Shown one piece after another: positions 1 to 8,730 of a DNA stretch of 19,716 bases. Both the position numbers and the translations under genes were made by a program. How positions within the stretch are numbered: position 1 is the first letter of the stretch; each line of letters starts with the position of its first letter. This stretch comes from Actinomycetes bacterium (lineage in GTDB: Bacteria > Actinomycetota > Actinomycetes > S36-B12 > UBA5976), in contig JAJXSV010000011.1 in assembly GCA_021784375.1 (NCBI GenBank), positions 1-19,716 of the forward strand, read 5' to 3'. The notes beneath the pieces are model-generated. The model saw nothing but the letters and a program-made list of their open reading frames with translations. It had not been told where the DNA came from and did not search any database.

Positions 1-1033
1 CGCCGAGCAACTGCACGGCGTCCGTGGTCACGCGCATCGCCACGTCGCTCGCATGGCACTTGGCCGCGGCTCCGAAGAACGTGAGATCGGGGTCCTCGCG
101 CTCCGACTTGGCAGCCGCGACGTAGATGAGCTGGCGCGCTGATTCGAGCGCCATGGCCATGTCTGCAAGCATGAACTGCACACCCTCGAACTCGGCGATC
201 GCCTTGCCGAACTGGCGCCGCTCCTTGGTGTAGGAGATCGCGAGATCCAGCGCGGCCTGGGCCACGCCCACGGCTTGGGCGCCGATGGTGACGCGGGTGT
301 GGTCGAGGGTCCGCAGCGCGAGCTTCAGCCCTTCACCGGGCTTGCCGATGAGCCGGTCGCTCGGGATGCGGCAGTCCACGAAGTGCAGCTCGCTGGTGGG
401 CGAGCCCTTGATGCCGAGCTTGCGCTCGGGAAGTCCGATGTCGAATCCGGGGTCTGAACGCTCGATGACGAAGGCGGAGATGTTGGCGCCGCGACGCCCC
501 TCCGGATCCGTGACGGCGAACACCGTGAACAGGTCGGCCACCAGGGCGTTCGAGATCCAGGCCTTGGTGCCATTGAGCACGAACTCGTCACCGTCCGCGA
601 TGGCGCGCGTGCGCATGGCGGCAGTGTCGGAACCGGCTTCACGTTCCGAGAGTCCGTACGCGAACATCTTCTCGCCCCGCGCGATGGAGCCGAAGTAGCG
701 CTGCTTCAGGTGGTCGGCCCCCGCCAGCGTGATGGGCAGGGTCCCCAACTTGTTCACCGCGGGGATGAGGGAACTGGCCATGCATCCGCGGGCCACCTCC
801 TCGATGACGATGCAGGTCGCCAGCGCGTCGGCGCCCGCGCCGCCGAATTCCTCGGGGATGTGCGGCGCATGGAAGTCGGCGGCGATGAGGGCCTGGTAGG
901 ACTGGCGCGGGAAGGTGCTGGTCTCGTCGGCCTCCGCGGCATTCGGCGCGACCTTGGCCTCCACCACCTCGCGCACGGCCGCACGCAGCATGTCGTGCTC
1001 CTCACCCAACGTGAAGTACGGGAAATCGTGCAT
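1..1033 (-). CDS. Acyl-CoA dehydrogenase, C-terminus cut by the window edge
   Basis: FAD-dependent acyl-CoA dehydrogenase, oxidising an acyl-CoA to the 2-enoyl-CoA and passing electrons to ETF. 344 residues are visible of a family length near 380. Seen: N-terminal helical domain; the family signature GLSEREAGSD at residues 127-136; LNGTKAWISN at 153-162; the C-terminal helical domain with ERRQFGKAIAEFEGVQF (271-287); and the start of the QLLG motif at the edge. The usual catalytic glutamate (YEGT region) lies beyond the window, so it cannot be checked. The ATG is preceded by CCGGAGG at good spacing, and the gene starts 18 bp after the stop of the 3-hydroxybutyryl-CoA dehydrogenase gene, so the two are probably one transcript. 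Given the neighbours, butyryl-CoA or another short-chain acyl-CoA is the likely substrate; this is inference, and chain length cannot be read from the sequence. Confidence 0.93.
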   Translation of the reverse strand, partial: MHDFPYFTLGEEHDMLRAAVREVVEAKVAPNAAEADETSTFPRQSYQALIAADFHAPHIPEEFGGAGADALATCIVIEEVARGCMASSLIPAVNKLGTLPITLAGADHLKQRYFGSIARGEKMFAYGLSEREAGSDTAAMRTRAIADGDEFVLNGTKAWISNALVADLFTVFAVTDPEGRRGANISAFVIERSDPGFDIGLPERKLGIKGSPTSELHFVDCRIPSDRLIGKPGEGLKLALRTLDHTRVTIGAQAVGVAQAALDLAISYTKERRQFGKAIAEFEGVQFMLADMAMALESARQLIYVAAAKSEREDPDLTFFGAAAKCHASDVAMRVTTDAVQLLG

Positions 1034-1051
1034 GCGGGCCTCCGGATGACC

Positions 1052-1915
1052 TCAGGACGAGGGATAGGTGAAGAATCCGCGGCCACACTTGCGGCCCAGC
1101 AGGCCGCTCTCCACCATGCGCCGCAGGATCGGGGGCGGCGCATACAGCGCCTCCTTGAACTCCTCGAACATGGAATCGGCGATAGCCGCACAGGTGTCGA
1201 GGCCGATGAAGTCGGCGAGGGCCAGCGGGCCCATGGGGTGTGCGCAGCCCTCCTTCATGGCCGTGTCGATGTCCGCCGCAGTGGCGTGGCCCGCCTCCAG
1301 CATGCGCATGGCACTGAGCAGGTAGGGCATGAGCAGGGTGTTCACGATGAAGCCCGCGCGGTCGGTGGTGCGCACGATGATGCGGTCGAGCCGGTCGACC
1401 GCCAACTGCTCCACGGCGGTGATGGTCGCGGCCGAGGTGAGCACCGACGGCACGACCTCCACCAAGCGCATGACGGGCACGGGATTGAAGAAGTGCAAGC
1501 CGATGACCCGCTCCGGGCAATCGGTGTGAGCCGCGATGCGGGCGATCGGCAGCGAACTCGTGTTGGTGGCGAGGATCGCCTTCGACTGTGCCGTCAGCTC
1601 GCTCAACCGCTCGAAAACCTGCGCTTTCAGGTGCGGCTGTTCCGGGACCGCCTCCAGGATGAACGCGGCATCGCCGAGCCCCTCCCAGTCCGTGCCGATG
1701 GTGAGACGCGACCGGGCGGCGTCCGCTTCCTTCGGCGTCCACTTGCCGCGCTCCACCGCACGCGCCAATGAGCGCTCGATGCGTGTGGCCGCCGAGCGGG
1801 CTGCCGCGTCGGATTGCTCGACGACGAGGACCTCGAAGCCGTGGGTCGCACAGACCTCGGCGATGCCGGCACCCATCTGGCCACCACCCACCACGCCGAT
1901 CATGGACAGCCTCAC
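1052..1915 (-). CDS. hbd: 3-hydroxybutyryl-CoA dehydrogenase
   Basis: NAD(P)-dependent oxidation of (S)-3-hydroxybutyryl-CoA to acetoacetyl-CoA, or the reverse. 287 residues, the usual single-function length. Seen: Rossmann motif VVGGGQMGAGIAE (residues 8-20), LEAVPE (88-92), NTSS (118-121), the catalytic dyad region IGLHFFNPVPVMRLVEVV with His141 and Glu153, GFIVN with Asn192, and a C-terminal 3HCDH domain ending GRKCGRGFFTY. I choose the GTG at 1915 because AGGAGAGGG lies just upstream; ATG at 1903 (MIGVVGGG) is the alternative. The frame stays open to 2188, but those extra 91 residues are low-complexity and would run into the upstream gene, so I reject them. It lies directly upstream of the acyl-CoA dehydrogenase and divergent from the bkd-icmF operon, which fits disposal of the butyryl-CoA that IcmF would make. 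Confidence 0.92.
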   Translation of the reverse strand: MRLSMIGVVGGGQMGAGIAEVCATHGFEVLVVEQSDAAARSAATRIERSLARAVERGKWTPKEADAARSRLTIGTDWEGLGDAAFILEAVPEQPHLKAQVFERLSELTAQSKAILATNTSSLPIARIAAHTDCPERVIGLHFFNPVPVMRLVEVVPSVLTSAATITAVEQLAVDRLDRIIVRTTDRAGFIVNTLLMPYLLSAMRMLEAGHATAADIDTAMKEGCAHPMGPLALADFIGLDTCAAIADSMFEEFKEALYAPPPILRRMVESGLLGRKCGRGFFTYPSS

Positions 1916-2141
1916 CGCTCCCTCTCCTGCTACGACCCCTTCGTACCGCATCGACAGCCCCGGTGGAAGCGCACGCCGTTCGGCTTCGCGAAGTGATGGC
2001 TGACGGACGGGGAACGGTGTCTTCGCTGCCATCCGGCGACATGCGGCGTTACGCTGAATCGCGCCTCCGGGATGCCAGGACACCACCGTGTCGAGGTCAT
2101 CGGGATGCGCGGGCTCCGGCAATCCGAGAGGAACTCTTGCG
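1916..2141. other. Divergent intergenic region between hbd and the bkd operon
   Basis: This 226-bp gap must contain both promoters for the divergent acyl-CoA dehydrogenase/hbd and bkd-icmF transcripts. I see no convincing -35/-10 pair. TACGCT at 2050-2055 is a weak -10 candidate for bkd, and a short GACAC-N4-GTGTC dyad sits at 2079-2092. Neither is strong enough to call as an operator. Confidence 0.5.
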
Positions 2142-3224
2142 ATGGCTCCAGACGTCACTGCTTCGCCGACCCCCTGCTTCCGCGTCATCGACGACGACGG
2201 CAGTGTCGTGCTTCCGGAAGGTGCGGACTTCGGCGAACCCGTCGAGGTCGTCGCGCGCCGGCTCTACCGCGACATGGCCCTGGCCCGACGATTCGACCAG
2301 GAGGCATTCGCCCTCCAACGCCAAGGGGAACTCGCGTTGTGGTTGCTCTGCCAGGGCCAGGAGGCCGCGCAGGCGGGATCCATCCGGGCGCTCCGCGACA
2401 GCGACTTCGTCTTCCCCAGCTACCGCGAGCACGTGGCGGCCATCGCGCGCGGGGTGACGCCGGAGGAGATGCTGCCGCTCTGGCGCGGAACCGCCCACAG
2501 CGGATGGGCCCCTGAGGCGCACCACTTCCACATCTACACGTTGGTGCTGGCGACGCAGATGCTCCACGCCGTCGGGTACGCCATGGGTGTGCAACTGGAT
2601 CGCAGCGACGAGGTCGTCCTCGTGTACGTCGGTGATGGAGCGATGAGTGAGGGCGATGCCAGCGAGGCCCTGAATTGGGCTGCAACGGCTGCCCTACCCA
2701 TCGTCTTCCTGTGCCAGAACAACGCCTGGGCGATCTCCACGCCGAACGCCAAGCAGTTCAAGGCCCCGCTCCACGAGCGCGCGCGTGGCTTCGGCCTCGA
2801 CGCACACTTCGTCGACGGCAACGACGCCCTCGCCGTCAACCTGGTCGTGCGGCAGGCAGTGGATCGCGTGCGCGCAGGCGGACCGCCGGCATTCATCGAG
2901 GCAGCCACCTACCGCATCGGCGGGCACAGCACCTCCGACGATCCCAAGCGCTACCGGTCCGACGCTGAGGTCGCCGCTTGGTTGGAGCGCGACCCCATCC
3001 CGAGGCTCCGTCGCGCCATGGAGCGCGCGGCATTCGCCGATGTCGATTTCTTCGCCGATGTGGACCGCGAGGGCGACCGCCTGGGGGCGCGTGTGCGGGC
3101 CGCCTGCCTGGCCCTCGAGCCGGTGCCGCTGTCATCGGTCATGAGGAACACCTTCGTCACAGAGACCCTGGCCCTGCAACGCGAGCGCGAGGAGTACGAG
3201 GAGTTCCAGGGGACCTTCGCATGA
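2142..3224 (+). CDS. bkdA: Branched-chain 2-oxoacid dehydrogenase E1 component, alpha subunit
   Basis: Thiamine-diphosphate-dependent E1 alpha subunit, which decarboxylates 2-oxo acids from valine, leucine and isoleucine together with E1 beta. 360 residues. Seen: FVFPSYREH (89-97), the ThDP/Mg motif starting GDGAMSEGD (164-172) and ending in NN (193-194), and the loop YRIGGHSTSDDPKRYR (257-272). The STSDD form of that loop resembles branched-chain enzymes rather than pyruvate dehydrogenase, where SMSDP is usual. I take the ATG at 2142 because GAGAGGAA precedes it; a GTG 18 codons upstream (2088) has no ribosome site. The stop overlaps the E1 beta start (ATGA), implying translational coupling. 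An acetoin or pyruvate dehydrogenase E1 is possible but less likely beside icmF. Confidence 0.93.
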   Translation: MAPDVTASPTPCFRVIDDDGSVVLPEGADFGEPVEVVARRLYRDMALARRFDQEAFALQRQGELALWLLCQGQEAAQAGSIRALRDSDFVFPSYREHVAAIARGVTPEEMLPLWRGTAHSGWAPEAHHFHIYTLVLATQMLHAVGYAMGVQLDRSDEVVLVYVGDGAMSEGDASEALNWAATAALPIVFLCQNNAWAISTPNAKQFKAPLHERARGFGLDAHFVDGNDALAVNLVVRQAVDRVRAGGPPAFIEAATYRIGGHSTSDDPKRYRSDAEVAAWLERDPIPRLRRAMERAAFADVDFFADVDREGDRLGARVRAACLALEPVPLSSVMRNTFVTETLALQREREEYEEFQGTFA

Positions 3225-4201
3225 CCACGCTGAACCTCGGCAAGGCCCTGAACGAGGGCCTGCGCGCCGCCCTGGCCTCCGACCCCAAGGTGGTGCTGAT
3301 GGGCGAGGACATCGGCACGCTGGGAGGCGTGTTCCGCATCACCGACGGGCTGGCGAGCGAGTTCGGCGCCGACCGCGTGCGAGACACCCCCCTCTCGGAA
3401 TCGGCCATCGTCGGCACCGCGATCGGCCTTGCGCTGCGCGGCTATCGACCAGTGTGCGAGATCCAGTTCGACGGCTTCGTGTATCCGGCGTTCGACCAGA
3501 TCGTGGCCCACCTGGCGAAGATGCGGGCGCGCACCAATGGCCGGGTGAGCCTGCCCGTGACCATTCGCATCCCCTTCGGTGGCGGCATCAAGGCCATCGA
3601 GCACCACAGTGAGTCCAATGAGGCGTACTTCGCGCACACTTCGGGCTTGCGCGTCGTGGTCTGCTCCTCGCCGGGCAGCGCCTACGACATGCTGCGCGCC
3701 GCCATCGCGAGCGACGATCCGGTCATCTTCTACGAGCCCAAGCGCCTCTACTGGGACCGCGAGGACGTGAACCTCTCCCGTGACGCGGCTGCCGGCGTCC
3801 TCGACACCGCTGCGGTGTTGCGCAACGGCACCGATGTCACGGTGGTCACCTATGGCGCCAGTGTGCGACTCGCGCTGGCAGCCGCTGACATCGCACAGGG
3901 CGAGGGTCGCTCCCTCGAGGTCATCGACCTGCGCTCCCTCTCGCCGATCGACACGGACACGGTGAATGCGTCGGTGCGCAAGACCGGGCGGGCGGTGGTG
4001 CTCCACGAGGCGCCAACCTTCCTGGGCCTGGGCTCGGAGGTCGCCGCCGCCATCAGCCATGACTGCTTCTACTCGCTGGAGGCGCCCGTGGAGCGCGTCG
4101 GCGGCTACAACATCCCGTACCCGCACTCGCGCATCGAGGACGAGTACCTTCCCGACGTCGATCGCCTGCTCGACGCGGTTGACCGGACCTTCGAGGGGTA
4201 A
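3221..4201 (+). CDS. bkdB: Branched-chain 2-oxoacid dehydrogenase E1 component, beta subunit
   Basis: Beta subunit of the E1 heterotetramer, contributing the pyrimidine-binding half of the ThDP site. 326 residues, normal for the family. Seen: VLMGEDIG (25-32), DTPLSESAIVGTAIGLALRG (55-74) with Glu60 as the expected cofactor-activating glutamate, EIQFDGFVYPAFDQ (80-93), the EHHSES substrate-pocket motif (127-132), VFYEPKRLY-type segment in the middle, and a transketolase C-terminal domain ending in the GGYNIPYPHS region. Its ATG overlaps the stop of the alpha gene. A longer open frame starting at 2978 is only the out-of-phase extension inside the alpha gene. E2 follows after 6 bp. Confidence 0.94.
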   Translation: MTTLNLGKALNEGLRAALASDPKVVLMGEDIGTLGGVFRITDGLASEFGADRVRDTPLSESAIVGTAIGLALRGYRPVCEIQFDGFVYPAFDQIVAHLAKMRARTNGRVSLPVTIRIPFGGGIKAIEHHSESNEAYFAHTSGLRVVVCSSPGSAYDMLRAAIASDDPVIFYEPKRLYWDREDVNLSRDAAAGVLDTAAVLRNGTDVTVVTYGASVRLALAAADIAQGEGRSLEVIDLRSLSPIDTDTVNASVRKTGRAVVLHEAPTFLGLGSEVAAAISHDCFYSLEAPVERVGGYNIPYPHSRIEDEYLPDVDRLLDAVDRTFEG

Positions 4202-4207
4202 TCGCCC

Positions 4208-5497
4208 ATGACCGACATCCGCGGCTTCCGCCTCCCCGACATCGGAGAGGGCCTCACCGAGGCCGAGATCCTCAAGTGGCTCGTGCACCCGGGCGAGAGC
4301 GTGGTCGTGAACCAGCCCATGGTGGAGATCGAGACGGCCAAGGCGGTGGTGGAGCTTCCCAGCCCCTACGCGGGCACGGTGGTGGCGCTGCTCGCGGTGG
4401 AGAACAGCATCGTCGACGTCGGCGCGGAGATCATCACCGTCGACACCGCGGATGCCAGCGCCGTCCGCGCGCCCGAACCGAGCGGACCGGCAGTGCCGGT
4501 CCTCGTCGGTGCCGGCCCCTCGGAGCATCGCACTGCGCGCCGGGTGCGCCGCACGGCCGCCGCCGTCACTCCGCCGACCGCCGCACCGGCCACTGCAGCG
4601 GTGCGCACTCTCGCGGCGCCACCCGTGCGCGCGCTGGCCAAGGAACTGGGCGTGGATCTTCGCAGCGTGCAACCGAGTCGCGCGGACGGCCGGGTGCGGC
4701 GCGAGGACGTCTTGGCCGCCGCGCGGGCCGTCGTGGTGACGCCAGCGCCGGTCCCGCCGCCGCCGCTGCAGGACATCCCGGGTGCCACGCGCACGCCGAT
4801 CCACGGCATCCAACGCGTCATGGCGGACGCCATGGTGCGCAGCGCCTTCACCGCCCCCCACGTCACCGAATGGGTGTCCGTGGACGTCACCGACCTGCTT
4901 CACGTCATCGACTTCGTGCGCCATGAACCCGGTTCCAAGGGTTACAGCATCACGCCACTGCTCTTCGTCTCCCGCGCGCTCATGCGGGCGGTCTCGCTGT
5001 ACCCGCAGGTGAATGCATCATGGGATGCGACGCGCAACGAGATCGTGCAATTCGCCGACGTGAACCTCGGTATCGCCACCGCCACCCAGCGCGGCCTCAT
5101 CGTGCCGAACATCAAGGCGGCGCAACGCCTCGGCATACTCGACCTGGCGGGTGCGCTGCGAAGCCTGGTGGCCCGGGCGCGTGCCGGTCAGACCACGCTC
5201 GCCGAACTCACGCACGGCACCATCACCATCACGAACATCGGCGTCTTCGGGGTCGACGGCGGCACCCCGATCCTGAACCCGGGCGAGGGCGCCATCCTCT
5301 GCATGGGACAGGTGCGCGACATGCCGTGGGTGGTGGATCGCGAGATCGTCGTCCGCTCAGTGATGGTCATCTCGCTGTCCTTCGACCACCGCCTGGTCGA
5401 CGGCGCCCTCGGTTCGCGGGTGCTGGGCGAGGTCGCGCGCGGTTTGGAGCGACCCACATTGCTCCTGAGCGACGCCGAATTCGGCGGTGCCACATGA
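4208..5497 (+). CDS. bkdC: Branched-chain 2-oxoacid dehydrogenase E2, dihydrolipoamide acyltransferase
   Basis: Lipoate-bearing core of the complex; it accepts the acyl group from E1 and transfers it to CoA, giving isobutyryl-, isovaleryl- or 2-methylbutyryl-CoA. 429 residues. Domains: one lipoyl domain (about 4-79) with DIGEGLTEAEI and lipoylation Lys45 in IETAKAVVEL; an Ala/Pro-rich linker (about 85-135); a peripheral-subunit-binding domain (about 137-172, VRALAKELGVDL...GRVRREDVLAA); a second Pro-rich linker; and the catalytic domain (about 195-425) with the active-site motif FDHRLVDGALG, His394 and Asp398. GAGGGG about 10 nt before the ATG can serve as ribosome site. Its stop overlaps the icmF start (ATGA), so mutase and dehydrogenase are translationally coupled. 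No E3 (dihydrolipoamide dehydrogenase) gene is in the window; it is presumably shared and encoded elsewhere. Confidence 0.94.
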   Translation: MTDIRGFRLPDIGEGLTEAEILKWLVHPGESVVVNQPMVEIETAKAVVELPSPYAGTVVALLAVENSIVDVGAEIITVDTADASAVRAPEPSGPAVPVLVGAGPSEHRTARRVRRTAAAVTPPTAAPATAAVRTLAAPPVRALAKELGVDLRSVQPSRADGRVRREDVLAAARAVVVTPAPVPPPPLQDIPGATRTPIHGIQRVMADAMVRSAFTAPHVTEWVSVDVTDLLHVIDFVRHEPGSKGYSITPLLFVSRALMRAVSLYPQVNASWDATRNEIVQFADVNLGIATATQRGLIVPNIKAAQRLGILDLAGALRSLVARARAGQTTLAELTHGTITITNIGVFGVDGGTPILNPGEGAILCMGQVRDMPWVVDREIVVRSVMVISLSFDHRLVDGALGSRVLGEVARGLERPTLLLSDAEFGGAT

Positions 5498-8400
5498 CGT
5501 TGCACGTGCCGTCACGGGCACTGCGCGTGGTCACAGCGGCATCGCTCTTCGATGGCCACGATGCGGCCATCAACATCATGCGCCGCCTCCTCCAGGCGCA
5601 GGGGGCCGAGGTGATCCACCTCGGGCACAACCGCTCGGTCGAGGACATCGCCATCGCCTGCGAGCAGGAGGACGCCGATGCGGTCGCCGTCAGCTCCTAC
5701 CAGGGCGGGCACATCGAGTTCTTCAGCTTCCTCCTCGAGCAACTGCGTGCGCGCGGGCTGGGCCATGTGCGGGTCTACGGCGGCGGAGGCGGGACCATCG
5801 TCGCGGACGAGGTGGCACTGCTGCAGCGGTTGGGCGTCGCCCGCATCTTCACACCCCAGGACGGCCAGCGCCTGGGCCTGGCGGCGATGGTGAACACGAT
5901 CATCGCCGAGACCGACCGTCCACGTACCGAGGCCGCAGTGGATCCGGAGTCACTGGTGCAGGGCGGCACCCGCGCGCTGGCGCGCGTCATCAGTGCGCTC
6001 GAGGAACGCAGCCTCGATGCGGAGCGCCTGGGCCACCCGGTCCGAGGACTGGTCCTGGGTATCACGGGCACCGGTGGATCGGGCAAGTCCTCGCTGTCCG
6101 ATGAACTGTTGCGGAGGTTTCGGATCGACCAGGCGGATCGCCTCCGGGCTGCGGTGCTGGCGGTCGACCCCACGCGTCGGCGAAGCGGTGGTGCGCTGCT
6201 CGGAGATCGCATCCGGATGAACGCGCTCGGCGACGGCCGGGTCTTCTTCCGATCGATGGCCACCCGCGGCAGCGAGAGCGAACTCCCGCAAGCGCTGCCC
6301 GCAGCCATCGACGCCTGCCGGGCCGCTGGCTTCGACCTCATCATCGTGGAGACACCGGGTATCGGGCAGGGCGACTCCGCCGTGACGGGCCTCGCTGACG
6401 TGTCGCTCTACGTCATGACCGCGGAGTACGGGGCGGCGTCCCAACTCGAGAAGATCGACATGTTGGACTACGCCGACGTCGTGGCCGTCAACAAGTTCGA
6501 GCGCCGCGGCTCCGAGGATGCGCGGAGGGCCGTCGCCCGACAGCTCCTGCGCAACCGCGAGGCCTTCTCCTCGTCCTGGGAGGACATGCCGGTGTTCGGC
6601 ACCTCCGCAGCGAGCTATGACGACGACGGCGTGACGGCGCTCTACCAGCACCTGCGTGATCTCCTGGCGGCCAAGGGGCTGGACGTACGGGAGGGAGCCC
6701 TGGCCCACGTGGAGGGCAAGGTATCGACCGGGTTGTGGACACCGATCCCCGGTGAGCGCGTCCGCTACCTCTCGGAGATCGCGGACACCGTTCGCGGCTA
6801 CCACACCCGGACCGACGAACTCGTGGCGTTGGTGCGCCGTCGGGAGTTGCACGATCGGGCCGTGGCGCTACTCGGCGTGGATCACGCTTCGCTGCCCGCA
6901 CTGGCCGAGGCCCGGGATGCTGCGGACGCGGCCCTCGATGCGCGCACCAAGCGGATCCTCGCCACCTGGCCGAGTGTCGTGGAGTCGTACGCCGGGGATG
7001 AGCGCGTGGTGTCCGTCCGCGACCAGGAACAGCGCACACCCCTGCGCCGCACCACCCTGTCGGGCAACCGCATTCCGCGCGTCGCGGTGCCCCATTTCGA
7101 CGACGACGGCTCCTTGCTGCGCTTCCTGCGCAAGGAGAACCTGCCCGGCTTCTTCCCCTTCACCGCCGGTGTGTTCCCGTTCCATCGCGAGCACGAGGAC
7201 CCCACGCGCATGTTCGCGGGCGAGGGCGACCCCTTCCGCACGAATCGTCGCTTCCACCTCCTGTCCGAGGGCCAGCCGGCCACCCGCCTGTCCACGGCCT
7301 TCGATTCGGTGACGCTGTACGGACGCGATCCGGACCCGCGACCCGACGTCTACGGCAAGGTGGGCACTTCCGGCGTCTCCGTCGCGACACTCGACGACAT
7401 GAAGGCGCTCTATGCGGGCTTCGACCTCTGCTCGCCGTCGACGTCGGTGTCGATGACGATCAACGGGCCCGCACCGACCATGCTCGCGTTCTTCCTGAAC
7501 ACCGCGATCGATCAGCAGCTCGAGTCATTCCGGGCCCGCGAGCAACGCGAGCCGGACGAGCACGAGCGCGCGGCCATCGAGGCCTTCACGCTGGCGAACG
7601 TGCGCGGCACCGTGCAGGCGGACATCCTCAAGGAGGACCAGGGGCAGAACACCTGCATCTTCTCCACGGAGTTCTCCTTGAAGATGATGGCCGACGTCGA
7701 GGAGTGGTTCATCGCCCACGACGTGCGCAACTTCTACTCGGTGTCGATCTCGGGGTACCACATCGCGGAGGCGGGTGCGAATCCCATCAGCCAATTGGCG
7801 TTCACGTTGGCTAACGGGTTCACCTATGTCGAGCTCTACCTCGCGCACGGCATGCGCATCGACGACTTCGCCCCGAACCTCTCGTTCTTCTTCTCCAACG
7901 GCATGGACGCCGAGTACACCGTGCTCGGTCGGGTGGCGAGGCGCATCTGGGCCATCGCCATGCATGAGAAGTACGGTGCGAATGAACGCTCGCAACGGTT
8001 GAAGTACCACATCCAGACCTCGGGTCGCTCACTGCATGCGCAGGAGATGGCATTCAACGACATCCGCACCACGCTGCAGGCGCTGAACGCCGTGTACGAC
8101 AATGCGAACAGCCTCCACACGAACGCCTATGACGAGGCCGTGACCACGCCGACCGCCGAGTCCGTGCGACGGGCCATGGCCATCCAACTCATCATCAACC
8201 GGGAGTGGGGTCTGGCGATGAACGAGAATCCCCTGCAGGGCTCATTCATCGTCGACGAGCTCACCGATCTGGTGGAGGAGGCGGTGCTGCTCGAGTTCGA
8301 CCGCCTCACGCAACGCGGGGGAGTGCTCGGAGCCATGGAGTCCGGCTACCAGCGAGGGCGCATCCAGGACGAGTCGATGGTCTACGAGCAGCGAAAGCAC

Positions 8401-8703
8401 GACGGCACGCTGCCCATCATCGGGGTGAATACCTTCCTGGCGGCGGACACCAAGGGCGAGTCCGGCCCCCTGGAACTCGCGCGCGGCACCGAGGATGAGC
8501 GGCAGTCGCAGTTGGCGCGCCTCGCGGGATTCCAGGCCCGGCATGCCGAGGAGGCGACCGCCGCCCTCCGGGCCCTGCGGCATTCCGCGGCTCGCGGGGA
8601 GAACCTGTTCGCTGCCCTGATGCGCGCTGCTCGCGTCTGCTCGCTCGGCCAGATCACCGACACCTGCTTCGAGCTCGGGGGCCAGTACCGCCGCAACGTC
8701 TGA
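5494..8703 (+). CDS. icmF: Fused isobutyryl-CoA mutase with built-in G-protein chaperone
   Basis: Coenzyme-B12-dependent interconversion of isobutyryl-CoA and n-butyryl-CoA. 1069 residues in the IcmF order. First is a B12-binding domain (about 9-140) with DGHD (His22 as cobalt ligand), SSYQGGH and YGGGGGTI. Next is a MeaB-like GTPase chaperone (about 185-450) with P-loop GTGGSGKSS (192-200), ETPGIGQGD (286-294) and NKFE (333-336). Last is the mutase barrel (about 540-1069). Aligning by eye to methylmalonyl-CoA mutase, Phe574 (RMFAGEG) sits where that enzyme has Tyr89 and Gln718 (GQNTCIF) where it has Arg207. Phe/Gln is the isobutyryl-CoA mutase pair. His756 (SGYHIAEAGA) is the conserved catalytic histidine. 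The start overlaps the E2 stop; a longer in-frame extension to 5020 lies wholly inside the E2 gene and is rejected. Confidence 0.95.
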   Translation: MTLHVPSRALRVVTAASLFDGHDAAINIMRRLLQAQGAEVIHLGHNRSVEDIAIACEQEDADAVAVSSYQGGHIEFFSFLLEQLRARGLGHVRVYGGGGGTIVADEVALLQRLGVARIFTPQDGQRLGLAAMVNTIIAETDRPRTEAAVDPESLVQGGTRALARVISALEERSLDAERLGHPVRGLVLGITGTGGSGKSSLSDELLRRFRIDQADRLRAAVLAVDPTRRRSGGALLGDRIRMNALGDGRVFFRSMATRGSESELPQALPAAIDACRAAGFDLIIVETPGIGQGDSAVTGLADVSLYVMTAEYGAASQLEKIDMLDYADVVAVNKFERRGSEDARRAVARQLLRNREAFSSSWEDMPVFGTSAASYDDDGVTALYQHLRDLLAAKGLDVREGALAHVEGKVSTGLWTPIPGERVRYLSEIADTVRGYHTRTDELVALVRRRELHDRAVALLGVDHASLPALAEARDAADAALDARTKRILATWPSVVESYAGDERVVSVRDQEQRTPLRRTTLSGNRIPRVAVPHFDDDGSLLRFLRKENLPGFFPFTAGVFPFHREHEDPTRMFAGEGDPFRTNRRFHLLSEGQPATRLSTAFDSVTLYGRDPDPRPDVYGKVGTSGVSVATLDDMKALYAGFDLCSPSTSVSMTINGPAPTMLAFFLNTAIDQQLESFRAREQREPDEHERAAIEAFTLANVRGTVQADILKEDQGQNTCIFSTEFSLKMMADVEEWFIAHDVRNFYSVSISGYHIAEAGANPISQLAFTLANGFTYVELYLAHGMRIDDFAPNLSFFFSNGMDAEYTVLGRVARRIWAIAMHEKYGANERSQRLKYHIQTSGRSLHAQEMAFNDIRTTLQALNAVYDNANSLHTNAYDEAVTTPTAESVRRAMAIQLIINREWGLAMNENPLQGSFIVDELTDLVEEAVLLEFDRLTQRGGVLGAMESGYQRGRIQDESMVYEQRKHDGTLPIIGVNTFLAADTKGESGPLELARGTEDERQSQLARLAGFQARHAEEATAALRALRHSAARGENLFAALMRAARVCSLGQITDTCFELGGQYRRNV

Positions 8704-8730
8704 CCACGGCTTGCGGGGTGCGCGAAACAG

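Noticed and set aside
710..1771. Plus-strand open frame of 353 codons
   Set aside because: Antisense to the acyl-CoA dehydrogenase and hbd genes; no motif.
2079..2092. GACAC-N4-GTGTC dyad before bkdA as an operator
   Set aside because: Five-base arms are expected by chance in GC-rich DNA and no promoter elements are placed around it.
1916..2188. N-terminal extension of the 3-hydroxybutyryl-CoA dehydrogenase
   Set aside because: No homology-like content, would overlap the bkdA start, and a good ribosome site precedes GTG 1915.
2951..4924. Minus-strand open frame of 657 codons
   Set aside because: Antisense to E1 alpha, E1 beta and E2, which have full motifs; no recognisable domain, and composition typical of shadow frames.
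5020..5493. N-terminal extension of IcmF
   Set aside because: Lies entirely inside the E2 gene in another frame; the B12 domain begins right after ATG 5494, which overlaps the E2 stop.
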